Below, one piece after another: positions 1-8,637 of a stretch of DNA of 64,000 nt. The position numbers were made by a program, and so were the translations under genes. The stretch lies in assembly GCA_041394185.1 (NCBI GenBank), contig JAWKIQ010000005.1, positions 1 to 64,000 on the forward strand, in the 5' to 3' direction. Each line of letters opens with the position of its first letter. Within the stretch, counting starts at the first letter, position 1. The stretch comes from Acidimicrobiales bacterium (GTDB lineage Bacteria > Actinomycetota > Acidimicrobiia > Acidimicrobiales > Poriferisodalaceae). The notes beneath the pieces are model-generated. The model made no database searches. It saw only the letters and a program-made list of their open reading frames with translations, and was not told where the DNA came from.

Positions 1-911
1 GCGGAGGTGTCGGGCGCGTCGGGTCGCAGGTGGGCGGCAGCACGTCGAAGGGCGTCGGCCAGCGACGCGGTCAGGTCGGCGGCGGCGGCGATGGCGTCGG
101 CGGCCCCAAGGGTGTCGGAACCGTCATCGCGACCGGGCTTCATCACCTCGACGACATCGGCTGGCACCTCGGCCGACATGGCGGTGGTGTCCAGATCGTC
201 GAGCCCCAGCGACATCGCGGTGTCGATTGCCTGCCCGGCCGATGCGATGGCCTGATCGAGCTCGACCTGGAGCTGCCTGACCTTGGCCCGCTCCTCGCCC
301 AGGCCCTTCTCGGCCCTGGTAGCTCGGCGATCGAGCCTGGTCACCCGGTCTCGAAGCTCGTCGCGCTCGTTGACAGCGTGATCGTGGGCGGCCTGAATCC
401 GCTCGAGCTCGGTGCGGGCCTGGGCCAGCGAGCGGTCGAGTTGGTCGCGGGCCTCCTCCACCGCTGCCAGAGCCTCCTTGGCGTTCTGGTGATCCAGTTC
501 CAGGCGCTGCACCTGGCGCTCGAGAGCCTTGGCCCTCAATTCGGCATCGGCACTGCGCCTGCGGTCGATGGCTTCGGCCTCGGCGGCGGCCAACCTCTGC
601 ACCCAACCATCGGGGCGATCCAGCCAAAGCCAGCCCAGCTCGCCGACTTCGTGTTCCTCGGTCAGCGACACGACGTGTTTCCTGAATGCTTCGTCTGCGT
701 CGATGGCCTCGCGAACTATGTCGAGTGCTCGGGGCGGAAGCTTCGCGAAGGTCAGAAAAGGGCGAAGAGCGGCCGGCACCTCGACGCTCGACTTGGTGTT
801 GCGGGCGAGGGAACGGGCCACGTGGAAAGCGCTCTCGATCGCAGGCCTCAGCTCGTCCCTGAGTTCACGGCCCAGGTCTGCGGTGGCGCTTGCCTCAGCG
901 TCGGCATCCAT
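1..911 (-). CDS. Coiled-coil protein of the actinobacterial NYN-domain family (C-terminus beyond window)
   Basis: An open frame runs from an ATG at 911 to the window edge (303 codons) with no stop. The N-terminal ~100 residues contain a Pro/Leu-rich stretch (VPAALRPFLTFAKLPP) followed by IDADEAFRKHV. This resembles the conserved N-terminal region of actinobacterial proteins that end in a NYN (PIN-like RNase) domain. Residues ~107-215 are strongly heptad-like and charged, so a coiled coil is likely. The catalytic NYN domain, if present, lies outside the window, so the nuclease role is inferred from family resemblance only. It is divergent from the exonuclease gene starting at 999, with 87 bp between them for both promoters. 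Confidence 0.7.
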   Translation of the reverse strand, partial: MDADAEASATADLGRELRDELRPAIESAFHVARSLARNTKSSVEVPAALRPFLTFAKLPPRALDIVREAIDADEAFRKHVVSLTEEHEVGELGWLWLDRPDGWVQRLAAAEAEAIDRRRSADAELRAKALERQVQRLELDHQNAKEALAAVEEARDQLDRSLAQARTELERIQAAHDHAVNERDELRDRVTRLDRRATRAEKGLGEERAKVRQLQVELDQAIASAGQAIDTAMSLGLDDLDTTAMSAEVPADVVEVMKPGRDDGSDTLGAADAIAAAADLTASLADALRRAAAHLRPDAPDTS

Positions 912-998
912 CAGACCCGAGTGTCGCGCCCCCGCACTTGTTCGCCAACCCCCATGAGGCGAGGTCGACCGTCCCACCCCCTCCTTAGGGTCGACGGC

Positions 999-2801
999 GT
1001 GGACTCTGGGACGCTCTTCAACCAAACATCCGTCAACCGTTCGCTGTTCGACCAGCCTCTGTTCGACCAGCCGGCCGCCGACCGCGTCGTGACCCACCGC
1101 GCATCACCTCGCACCCACTCCCCCGGTTCGCAGCGGTCGTTCGACGACCTGGGCGTGCCCCTGCATCAGGTCACGTTCTGTGTGATCGACCTCGAGACCA
1201 CGGGCGGCAACCGCAACGACGATCGCATCACCGAGATCGGCGCTGTCAAGGTCTGCGGTGGCGAGGCCCTGGGAACCTTCCAGACCATGGTCAACCCCGG
1301 CATCCGGATTCCCGCTGAGATGACCGTGCTCACCGGCATCACCCAGGCCATGGTGTTGCGGGCTCCACGGATCGAGTCGGTCCTGCCCAGTCTGCTCGAG
1401 TTCATCGGCGACTCCGTGGTCGTCGGCCACAACGTCGGCTTCGACCTCGCTTTCGTCAACGCGGCCCTCGAGCGATCGGGCCGTCAGCGTCTCGGCAATC
1501 ACGTCGTCGACACGCTTGCGGTCGCCCGGCGGCTGCTGGTCGACGAGGTACCCAACATGAAGCTGGGCACCCTGGCCGATCGTCTGAGGCTCGACCACCG
1601 CCCCACCCACAGAGCCCTCGACGACGCCATGGCCACCGCCGACCTGTTGCACTTCTTGTTCGAGCGAGCGGCCTTCTTCGGTGTGCTGGGTCTCGACGAT
1701 CTGCTCAATCTGCCCGGCATAGACACCCACCCTCAGGTCCACAAGTTGGCGCTCACAGACGGGCTTCCGCGCCGGCCCGGCGTCTACATGTTCCACGATC
1801 GCGATGGCCGCATTCTCTACGTCGGGAAGGCCACGAACCTGAGGACGCGTGTGCGGTCTTACTTCTCCAGCGACCGCAGGCGAAAGGTCGCCCAACTGCT
1901 GCGCGAGACCGACCACATCTCCCACATCGAATGCCCAGGGCCGCTCGAACCCGAGGTCACCGAGATACGCCTCATCCAGCAGCACTCGCCGCGTTTCAAC
2001 CGCGTCGGTAAGTCACCGTCCAAGTACGTCTACCTCAAGTTGACGTTGAACGAACAGTTCCCCCGGCTGTCGGTCGTGACGCGACCCAAGAGCGATGGCG
2101 CCCTGTACCTGGGGCCGGTCAGGTCGCGACGTGCGGCCACGGCTGCCATCGACGCCATCCACTCGGTCACCAGCCTCAGGCGGTGCAACAGTCGGCCCTC
2201 GTCGCGGGCCCAATCCGGTCCTTGCGCCACCGCTCAGCTGGGCGCCAGCGCGTGCCCGTGCACCGGCTTCACCCCACCCGCCCAGTACGCCCAGATCACG
2301 GCCCAGGTAACGACCGAGCTGACCCGGCACCCAGAACGTATCCTCGCCCGGCTGGCCGACCGAATGCACGCGCTGGCGCTGGCCGAACGCTTCGAGGAAG
2401 CAGCAGAAACCCGCGACCGGGCTGCCGCACTGGCGGCCATCCTCAGACGCTCGCACCTGTTTGCTCGCATGCAACGCGCCGGCCGTCTGGTGGTCGAGCA
2501 GCCCGGTCGCGGCGGAGCGGAGATCGTCGCCGGGCGCCTGGCCAACACATGGAGCACCGACGGCGACGTGCCACTATTTTCGCCAGCAAACCTCAGCGCC
2601 CCCGAGTCCGGGCCCACCGGGCCGTTCGGGACCGTTCTCGACGGTACTGCCGCAGACGAAATCATTTGTGTTGCGTCGTGGCTCGACGCCAACGCCGCCG
2701 ACCTTCGCCTGGTGGAAGTCGAAGGTCAGTGGAGTTCGGCGACCATCTCGCTGCCCCGTTTCGCTGCAGCCAAGGGTGTGGGCACAAAGCGCGAGGCCTG
2801 A
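999..2801 (+). CDS. DEDDh 3'-5' exonuclease fused to a UvrC-like GIY-YIG nuclease
   Basis: The 600-aa product has an exonuclease domain at ~57-220 with all DEDDh elements: DLET, the Asp in HNVGFDLAF, and HRALDD. A GIY-YIG domain follows at ~259-345, with GVYMF, ILYVGKA, the Arg in NLRTRVRSYF and the Glu in VTEIRLI. A UVR-type helix (ERFEEAAETRDRAAAL) lies near 465-480. This is the DnaQ/UvrC-N fusion common in actinobacteria, for which M. tuberculosis Rv2191 is the example I recall; a role in DNA repair or processing is inferred. The GTG at 999 was chosen because TAGGG lies 8 nt upstream; the same frame remains open further upstream but there it is antisense to the leftmost gene. The gene converges on trpD, and their 3' ends overlap by 140 nt. 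Confidence 0.88.
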   Translation: MDSGTLFNQTSVNRSLFDQPLFDQPAADRVVTHRASPRTHSPGSQRSFDDLGVPLHQVTFCVIDLETTGGNRNDDRITEIGAVKVCGGEALGTFQTMVNPGIRIPAEMTVLTGITQAMVLRAPRIESVLPSLLEFIGDSVVVGHNVGFDLAFVNAALERSGRQRLGNHVVDTLAVARRLLVDEVPNMKLGTLADRLRLDHRPTHRALDDAMATADLLHFLFERAAFFGVLGLDDLLNLPGIDTHPQVHKLALTDGLPRRPGVYMFHDRDGRILYVGKATNLRTRVRSYFSSDRRRKVAQLLRETDHISHIECPGPLEPEVTEIRLIQQHSPRFNRVGKSPSKYVYLKLTLNEQFPRLSVVTRPKSDGALYLGPVRSRRAATAAIDAIHSVTSLRRCNSRPSSRAQSGPCATAQLGASACPCTGFTPPAQYAQITAQVTTELTRHPERILARLADRMHALALAERFEEAAETRDRAAALAAILRRSHLFARMQRAGRLVVEQPGRGGAEIVAGRLANTWSTDGDVPLFSPANLSAPESGPTGPFGTVLDGTAADEIICVASWLDANAADLRLVEVEGQWSSATISLPRFAAAKGVGTKREA

Positions 2802-3876
2802 GGCCCATGGGGCCCCGCCGGATCAACCGCCGCCAGCGGGCAGACACGGCCCTGACCACCTCGAGTTTGTCCAGCACAGCGCCCGACGAAATGGTGTCAA
2901 TCGCCAAGCTGATGCCTTCGTCCAGGTCGGCCACCAGACCGGCCACCACCAAGGCCGCACCAGAGTTGAGCGCCACTATGTCGCGCCTGGCACCGGTGTC
3001 GGCACCGCCGAAGATTTCCAGGGCGATCCGGGCGTTGTCTTGCGGGCCACCGCCGGCGATGGCGTCTTCGGTCACCGTCGCCAGCGAGAAATCGCCGGGC
3101 TCGATTACGAAATCACGGGTCAGCTCGCCGTCGCGAACCTCCACGATGCGGGTGGGCCCGGTCAGTGTCAGCTCGTCGAGCCCGCTGCCGTGAACAACCC
3201 AAGAGTGCCTCGAACCGCGAGCCGCAAACGTCGCAGCGACGCGGTCCTGCATGGCGGCATCGCTTACACCGATCAGCTGACGCAGGACCCGACCTGGGTG
3301 CGAAAGCGGACCCAACAAGTTGAACACGGTGGGAATGGCCAGCTGCGAGCGAACCGGCCCGGCAAACCGCATGGCCGGATGGAAGGCTTTGGCGTACACG
3401 AAGCCCAGCCCGGCCTCCTCGACACAGAGCCGCACGCCGTCACCGTCGAGCCCGGTGGTCACGCCCAGAGCCGACAGCGTGTCGAATGAGCCGCTGGTGG
3501 AGGACGCACCGACGTTGCCGTGCTTGGCAACAGATGCACCAGCCGCCGAAGCGACGAAACACGACATGGTCGACACACTCAGTGCAGCTCGTCGCCGCAT
3601 GGCCGATCCGCCCGTGCCCACGATGTCGATGACACCTTCGGGCAGGTCGAGCGGTGCGGCGTTGTCCAACATCGCGTCGACCATTCCCGAGATCTCGGCG
3701 ACGCTTTCGCCCTTCATCCTCAAGGCGACGATGAAGGCCGCCAGTTGGGCATCGGTGGCGTCGCCCTCCAGAACGGTGCCCAGGGCAGCACGCGCCGCCT
3801 GCGACGAGAGGTCGCGACCTTGGGTCAGCTCGGTCAAAATGGCGGGCCACCCGCCGTGGTCACCGATGTCTGTCAT
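2662..3876 (-). CDS. trpD: Anthranilate phosphoribosyltransferase
   Basis: TrpD transfers phosphoribose from PRPP to anthranilate in tryptophan synthesis. The N-terminal helical domain (LTQGRDLSSQAARAAL, ALRMKGESVAEI) precedes the PRPP loop DIVGTGGS, then LSVSTMSCFVAS and AKHGNVGASSTSGSFD. The loop has GTGGS where most bacterial enzymes have GTGGD. The recognisable enzyme ends near residue 347 (AVLDKLEVVRAV). About 55 further Arg-rich residues read antisense through the end of the convergent exonuclease gene before a stop appears, so a stop may have been lost. No other trp gene is nearby. The convergent pairing with the exonuclease/GIY-YIG gene matches Rv2191/Rv2192c as I recall it. Confidence 0.93.
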   Translation of the reverse strand: MTDIGDHGGWPAILTELTQGRDLSSQAARAALGTVLEGDATDAQLAAFIVALRMKGESVAEISGMVDAMLDNAAPLDLPEGVIDIVGTGGSAMRRRAALSVSTMSCFVASAAGASVAKHGNVGASSTSGSFDTLSALGVTTGLDGDGVRLCVEEAGLGFVYAKAFHPAMRFAGPVRSQLAIPTVFNLLGPLSHPGRVLRQLIGVSDAAMQDRVAATFAARGSRHSWVVHGSGLDELTLTGPTRIVEVRDGELTRDFVIEPGDFSLATVTEDAIAGGGPQDNARIALEIFGGADTGARRDIVALNSGAALVVAGLVADLDEGISLAIDTISSGAVLDKLEVVRAVSARWRRLIRRGPMGLRPRALCPHPWLQRNGAARWSPNSTDLRLPPGEGRRRWRRATTQHK

Positions 3877-3948
3877 CGCCTGCCTCTGCTCTGGTAGGTA
3901 CCGCCGATCAGCGACGAGCCGAGCGACGACCTCTGAACGGGGCCAAGG

Positions 3949-4212
3949 TTAGGCGGACACCACAGACAGAGCGCGCTGTTTGGCCGCCGCTCGGCGACGT
4001 TGGCGAATGATTCGCCTGCGCTCTCGCTCTGTTGCCCCACCCCAGACGCCATCTTTCTCGCGGGTCGAGAGCGCGTGCTCGAGGCACTCGGTCTGCACCG
4101 GGCACTCGCCGCAAACGGACTTGGCCTCGAGAGACTCGTCGTCGGTTGTGGGATAGAAGATGTCGGCCGCGAGACCTTGGCACGCGGCGTGGCTCTGCCA
4201 CTGTTGGTTCAC
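3949..4212 (-). CDS. WhiB-family iron-sulfur transcriptional regulator
   Basis: An 87-aa WhiB-like protein with the four cluster cysteines at residues 11, 34, 37 and 43 (C-X22-C-X2-C-X5-C), the turn motif GVWGG and a basic Arg-rich C-terminus for DNA contact. WhiB proteins bind a [4Fe-4S] cluster and act with sigma factors in actinobacteria. The GTG at 4212 was chosen because AGGAG sits 9 nt upstream; a longer reading to 4326 would run into the leader of the divergent flavoprotein gene. Which WhiB subclass this is cannot be settled by eye. It lies upstream of trpD on the same strand with a 72-bp gap. Confidence 0.93.
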   Translation of the reverse strand: MNQQWQSHAACQGLAADIFYPTTDDESLEAKSVCGECPVQTECLEHALSTREKDGVWGGATERERRRIIRQRRRAAAKQRALSVVSA

Positions 4213-4344
4213 GTTGGTCGCGCTCCTGGGGGGACGGAGGTGCCAGCAACGATCGAGTCTCCCGCGCCACGAGCCGAATGTCCAGCCCAACGGCAAACTG
4301 GATCTCTGCGACCGCCTGTCGGCCACTCTCGGCTCGCGTTGTTT

Positions 4345-5901
4345 ATGCTCCTGCGCGTGCTGACAGATGCCTTCGACCGCCGACGCTCGATCGAGCGCCT
4401 GGCCGACGAGACCTTCGACGTGCTGGTCATCGGCGGCGGACTGTTCGGCGCCGCGGCCGCGCTCGACGCAGCATCCCGCGGCCTGGCCACGGCTCTGGTC
4501 GAAGCAGACGACTTCGCCTCGGGCACATCAGCGATGACGTCGAAGCTGGTGTGCGGCACCACCGAGCTGACGGCTGGGCGGGTGGCTCCAGCCGAGCGTT
4601 TGTCGGAACTCGCGATATTGCGCCACAACGCCTCGTTCCTGCTGTGGAACATTCCGGTGATCGAGCCCGGCAGACGGTCGACGCGCCACCGGCGGGCCGG
4701 CCGGGTGGCAGCCAGGCTCAGGCTGGGCGAGCGGCGACCGAGCGACGAGTGGCAAATCGATCGCGACGCGGTACTCGACCGCATCCCGTCGCTGCGTCCC
4801 GACGCCTCCACCAACACTTCGATTCACACCGGCGCGGTTGTAGACGACGCCCGCTTGACCCTCGCCCTTGCGCGCACGGCAGCCATCCGCTTTGGTGCTC
4901 GCTGCGCGAACAGGGCGTCGGTGGAGCGCGTCAGGCACGATGCATCCGGCCACGCCGTGGGTGCCGACGTGGTGCTTCGAGATGCGCAATCGGCGCCCAC
5001 TGTCGGCTCGGTCGCCGTGGCTGCCCGCACCATCATCGATGCCAGGCCAAGCCTTCAGCCGCGACCCACCCCGCCTAGAACTCGGCTCTACCTCGCGGTC
5101 GAGAGCGACCGGTTCGTGGCAGATTCGGCCTACTTGTCAGCACAGTTGTCGATCGTTCCGTGGCTGGACCACGTAATGCTCGGCATCGCTGGAGACTTCT
5201 CCGAATCGCCCGATGCACAGCCAACGCGGCCCCGTGGCGATCAGATCGCCCAAGCCCTCGCCAGCGCGCGAAGCTCGATCGACCACGACCTCGACAACAC
5301 CGACGTGACCGGCGCATGGTTCGGCCCCCCGCCACGCAAACGCACCTTGATACGGCCGGGAGGACGGATCTCGGCGACGGTCTCCGACGACGGCGTCATC
5401 GCCGCCCACACCGACGACCTCACCGAGTCGCGCCGACTCGCGGCCGAGGCGGTCGACATCGCCGTCACCCAACTGGGGTACGAGGTGAGCATTCGCCCCA
5501 GCAGAACCAAACGGATCGAGCTGGTCGGCTCGGGCAGCCGCGACGACGTGGGTGGGTTGAGCATCCCACGGCTGTGGCATCGCTACGGGACCGAGAGCAG
5601 GGTGGTGCAGGCGATAATGCGTTCGCACCCCGACCTCGCTGTTGCCGCGCGGCCCGATTCGACTTACATCCTGGGCGAGGTCGTGTATTCCGCCCGCTAC
5701 GAGATGGCGTGCTCGATAGACGACGTCTTGAGCCGCCGCTGGCGCGTCGGCCTGCTGGATGCGGCTCAGGCCATCGAGCTGGCCCCACAGGTGGCCGATC
5801 TGCTGGCCACCGAGCTCGGTTGGGATCAGCACACGAGGCGATCGATGCTGGACGAATTCATCGCCATGGGAGTACCGGGACGGACCGAAGACCGCCTTTG
5901 A
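4345..5901 (+). CDS. FAD-dependent oxidoreductase, GlpD (glycerol-3-phosphate dehydrogenase)-like
   Basis: The 518-aa product has an N-terminal dinucleotide fold (VLVIGGGLFGAAAA, glycine motif ~30-35) followed by DFASGTS, as in GlpD/GlpA flavoproteins. The C-terminal ~100 residues (VADLLATELGWDQHTRR) resemble the GlpD C-terminal cap. Where classical GlpD has the substrate-region signature SSKLIHGGLRYL, this protein has TSKLVCGTTEL, so the HGG-RYL element is absent and the substrate may not be glycerol-3-phosphate. The start is ATG 4345 or GTG 4357; neither has a clear Shine-Dalgarno. It is divergent from whiB with a 132-bp gap and followed closely by a small membrane protein gene. Confidence 0.75.
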   Translation: MLLRVLTDAFDRRRSIERLADETFDVLVIGGGLFGAAAALDAASRGLATALVEADDFASGTSAMTSKLVCGTTELTAGRVAPAERLSELAILRHNASFLLWNIPVIEPGRRSTRHRRAGRVAARLRLGERRPSDEWQIDRDAVLDRIPSLRPDASTNTSIHTGAVVDDARLTLALARTAAIRFGARCANRASVERVRHDASGHAVGADVVLRDAQSAPTVGSVAVAARTIIDARPSLQPRPTPPRTRLYLAVESDRFVADSAYLSAQLSIVPWLDHVMLGIAGDFSESPDAQPTRPRGDQIAQALASARSSIDHDLDNTDVTGAWFGPPPRKRTLIRPGGRISATVSDDGVIAAHTDDLTESRRLAAEAVDIAVTQLGYEVSIRPSRTKRIELVGSGSRDDVGGLSIPRLWHRYGTESRVVQAIMRSHPDLAVAARPDSTYILGEVVYSARYEMACSIDDVLSRRWRVGLLDAAQAIELAPQVADLLATELGWDQHTRRSMLDEFIAMGVPGRTEDRL

Positions 5902-5919
5902 GTCGATAACTTTGCGCCC

Positions 5920-6339
5920 ATGAGTCTTGGAGCCAGCCACCGCATCCGCGGCTACGAGGTCGACACCGAGGCGATCTACCGGGGCGCCCTGCTGGTCACG
6001 GTGTTGTCGGTTCCTCTCGCGGCGATCGCAGGTCGGCTGATAGGTGACGATTCGGGCTGGCAGGTCGTGATCATGTTTGCGATCTTCGCCGTGTTCTTCG
6101 CCGGCGGCGCAGTATCGGGCTCGATGCGCCCCGAAACCCCTGCGCTGCACGGAGCCCTGTCGGCCGTTCCGCCGGTAGCCGTCTTGACCCTGGTTCGAAT
6201 GACCCTGGCCGCACTGGGCGACGCCGAATTCGACCTGGTCATCGTGGCCGCGATGTTCGCCTTCGGCACCACATTGGGTCTTCTGGGCGGGGTCGCCGCG
6301 TCGCGTTTCTCTGACAGGCCTCGGTCACTGATCCGCTGA
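5920..6339 (+). CDS. Small integral membrane protein, unknown function
   Basis: 139 aa with four hydrophobic segments at roughly 21-41, 48-67, 80-100 and 108-128, and a short Arg-rich C-terminal tail. No motif I recognise. It starts 18 bp after the GlpD-like gene on the same strand, so co-transcription is likely. The small Gly/Ala/Val-rich helices suggest a membrane-embedded accessory protein, but no function can be assigned. Confidence 0.75.
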   Translation: MSLGASHRIRGYEVDTEAIYRGALLVTVLSVPLAAIAGRLIGDDSGWQVVIMFAIFAVFFAGGAVSGSMRPETPALHGALSAVPPVAVLTLVRMTLAALGDAEFDLVIVAAMFAFGTTLGLLGGVAASRFSDRPRSLIR

Positions 6340-6408
6340 GACTGGCCTATTGGCAGTGGACAAACGATTGCCTTCGACCACCGACTGTGCCTACTTGAGT
6401 GATTTTCT

Positions 6409-6438
6409 TTGACATGTGTCACTCTGAGTGATTATCTG
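6409..6438 (+). promoter_or_regulatory. Sigma-70-like promoter upstream of the first propeller gene
   Basis: A perfect -35 hexamer TTGACA (6409-6414) is followed after 18 bp by TATCTG (6433-6438) as a possible -10. Two copies of TGAGTGATT (6396-6404 and 6425-6433) flank the -35, which could mark an operator. The promoter overlaps the alternative GTG at 6428, which supports placing translation start downstream at GTG 6485. Confidence 0.5.
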
Positions 6439-6484
6439 TTCACTCGGTACGGCCGGGAGTTCCGCCGGCCGTTTGGGAGTGACG

Positions 6485-8434
6485 GTGAAGACATCGAATT
6501 GTGCTGCGCGTGCTTGTGCTGCGATTCTCGCAGCCCTGCTCAGCGTCGCCGGCCTGACGGTCGCCGCCAACCCGGCGTCGGCAGCCGAAGCGGTGACCAT
6601 CGCCACCGACACCCCGGCGGCGGACCTGCCTGTGATCCTTCACGAAGACGAATACCAGGTCTATGCGGCCAAGATCGTCGACGACTTCTTGTTGGGTGGC
6701 GGCGACTTCCGCCAAATCGAAACCACACCCGGAACGGTCGTCGACCAGCCCTATTTCATGGCCGTCGATCTGCGGACCAACCGGCTCGCCTGCCCCGACA
6801 TCTCCTTCAACGACGAGGTACTGAACTTCACCCGCGGACAGTCGCGAAACACGATCTTCGCGGTGGGCAGGTTCACCCGCGTGTCGGACGGCCAGGACGA
6901 GTACGCCCAGAGCAAGGTGGCCAAACTCGACCTACAGAATTGCACCATCGACCCCGACTTCGAGGTCCGCTCGGTGTGGGGAAAGATCACCGACGTCGCC
7001 CTGACCGGTGACGACCTCTACGTCGGGGGCGACTTCACGTCGATCAACGGCGAGGACATCGCCCATCTCGCAAGACTCGACGCCGACAGCGGATCCGTCG
7101 ACCCTGGATTCGACCTCGACTTCTCGTCGGGCCTGCCCGGAACCATTCGAGAACTGAAGGTGTTCCCAGCGAGCGCTCGACTGGTTGTTGCCGGCAAGTG
7201 GACATCGATCGGCGGCATCGCGACCGGACCCAGTGCGGTCGTCGACATCTCGAGCCCCGCGAACCCCCGCCTCACCGCCCACCGGTCGGTCATCCCGTTC
7301 CCGATCGACGCGATCACGGACGCCGCCATCAGCGCCGACGGCAGGTACGTGGGCTTCGCATTCGGCAAGACGACCGTCACCGATTACGCGGTTCTGATGC
7401 CGCTGGCCGAACAGCGGGTCACACCGAAGTGGACACATTTCATGGGCGATTCGTCGTTCGGCATCGCAATCGGCGAATCCGCCGTGTACGTCACAGGGCA
7501 TTTCTGCAAGATCGAGGGTGGCCCGCGACCCTTCGAGGTGATGAGCCCCAAGCATGGCTGGGACTTCTGCACCAACGTGGACAACCGCGGCGACGCCTGG
7601 CGCACGAAGATGGCAGCGCTGAGCATCGAGGACGGCACCCCGCTCACCTGGAACCCCGGAAACACCTCGTTCACCGGAGCCCGCGAGTTGACTGTGACCG
7701 CCGATGGCGGGCTCCTCATGGGTTTCGATGGCATGACGGCGGGCGGTGTGCGCACCGGCGCCCTTGCTTACTTCCGTGGCCAGATGGTGGTCGATATCGC
7801 CGACCCGCAGCCCAACCCCCAACCGGAACCCAAGCCGCAGCCCGATCCGCAACCGGAACCCAAGCCACAGCCACAGCCACAGCCACAACCACAGCCCGAG
7901 CCGCAGCCGCAGCCGCAGCCCGAACCACAACCACAGCCCACACCAGTGGTCGAGACGGGCTATCGATGCGATGCCTCACCCACGGCCGACGGGGTGATGC
8001 TGACGTGGGATCCGGTTGAGGGCGAGAGCAACTATCACCTGCGCAGCGACGACGCCTGGGTGGTTTCGGTGACCACCACCAGCCACGTCGTCGTCGGTGG
8101 CACCGCCAACTCCGAATACGTCGTGAGGTTCTGGCAGAACGGACCCCACGACATCATCTGCGACGGAGGCGAACCCGAGCCCACACCAGAGCCGCAGCCA
8201 CAGCCGAACGTGTGTGTCGTTTCGGTCTCCTCCGACGGCGCCTCGATCCAGTGGGCCCCGCTGGCCGAAACCGACGAGTACACCGTGCGCAAGAACGGTG
8301 TCTGGTTGGCGACGGTGCAGGGCTTTGGCCACCTGGACCCCTCAGGCGCCGTGAGCGACACCTACGTCGTGCGCTACCACGAAGGAGCTATGCACGAGAT
8401 CGAGTGCGACACGGTCAAAGGTGGAAGTCACTGA
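6485..8434 (+). CDS. Secreted delta-60-repeat beta-propeller protein with PEP/PQ-rich linker (paralogue 1)
   Basis: The 649-aa product has a Sec signal peptide (~1-34, ending ASAAEA), then a propeller (~35-435) of delta-60/DUF5122-like repeats such as YVGGDFTSINGE and AVGRFTRVSD. A linker of alternating Pro, Gln, Glu and Lys follows (~440-487). Two ~65-aa C-terminal modules are each framed by Cys and contain LTWDPVEG or IQWAPLAE, a (R/K)-x-(D/N)-x-x-WL-type core and YVVR(F/Y); a second short PEP linker separates them. GTG 6485 was chosen because GGGAG lies just upstream and the promoter lies at 6409-6438. The next gene is a paralogue in the same orientation. Function is unknown; a surface or wall-associated binding protein is plausible. 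Confidence 0.85.
   Translation: MKTSNCAARACAAILAALLSVAGLTVAANPASAAEAVTIATDTPAADLPVILHEDEYQVYAAKIVDDFLLGGGDFRQIETTPGTVVDQPYFMAVDLRTNRLACPDISFNDEVLNFTRGQSRNTIFAVGRFTRVSDGQDEYAQSKVAKLDLQNCTIDPDFEVRSVWGKITDVALTGDDLYVGGDFTSINGEDIAHLARLDADSGSVDPGFDLDFSSGLPGTIRELKVFPASARLVVAGKWTSIGGIATGPSAVVDISSPANPRLTAHRSVIPFPIDAITDAAISADGRYVGFAFGKTTVTDYAVLMPLAEQRVTPKWTHFMGDSSFGIAIGESAVYVTGHFCKIEGGPRPFEVMSPKHGWDFCTNVDNRGDAWRTKMAALSIEDGTPLTWNPGNTSFTGARELTVTADGGLLMGFDGMTAGGVRTGALAYFRGQMVVDIADPQPNPQPEPKPQPDPQPEPKPQPQPQPQPQPEPQPQPQPEPQPQPTPVVETGYRCDASPTADGVMLTWDPVEGESNYHLRSDDAWVVSVTTTSHVVVGGTANSEYVVRFWQNGPHDIICDGGEPEPTPEPQPQPNVCVVSVSSDGASIQWAPLAETDEYTVRKNGVWLATVQGFGHLDPSGAVSDTYVVRYHEGAMHEIECDTVKGGSH
7806..7946 (+). repeat. 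Low-complexity CCx-CAx repeat encoding a Pro/Gln/Glu linker
   Basis: About 140 bp of repeated CCGCAGCC, CCACAGCC and CCGGAACC units encode alternating Pro with Gln, Glu or Lys, including a run of PQPQPQ. It sits between the propeller and the first C-terminal module. Repeats of this kind can lengthen or shorten in frame by slippage. Confidence 0.85.
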
Positions 8435-8637
8435 TGCACCAAGGCATTGCACGTACTGCCATGAACTACTAGTGTCCCAACACAATCCGCCACCTTCAGT
8501 GGCAGATAGTGGCACCGAATAGATCGAGACCGGCGTCTCCCCCACTCTCCGTGACGCCCCGAGTACGAACGAGTCGAGCGGCAACGACTCAGCGCACACG
8601 CCGAACGCCTCATTTCGGCCCTAACGAAATCCAACAG

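Noticed and set aside
30..998. Long plus-strand open frame ahead of the exonuclease gene
   Set aside because: It is antisense to the coiled-coil NYN-type gene, has no family resemblance, and only becomes protein-like after 999.
7806..7946. Regular CCGCAG-type repeats as a possible CRISPR
   Set aside because: No spacers; the repeats are codons of a Pro/Gln linker in a signal-peptide protein.
8435..8637. Riboswitch or small gene between the first two propeller genes
   Set aside because: Only short imperfect inverted repeats are visible (such as GGCGTC with GACGCC); no aptamer core and no frame with start and ribosome site.
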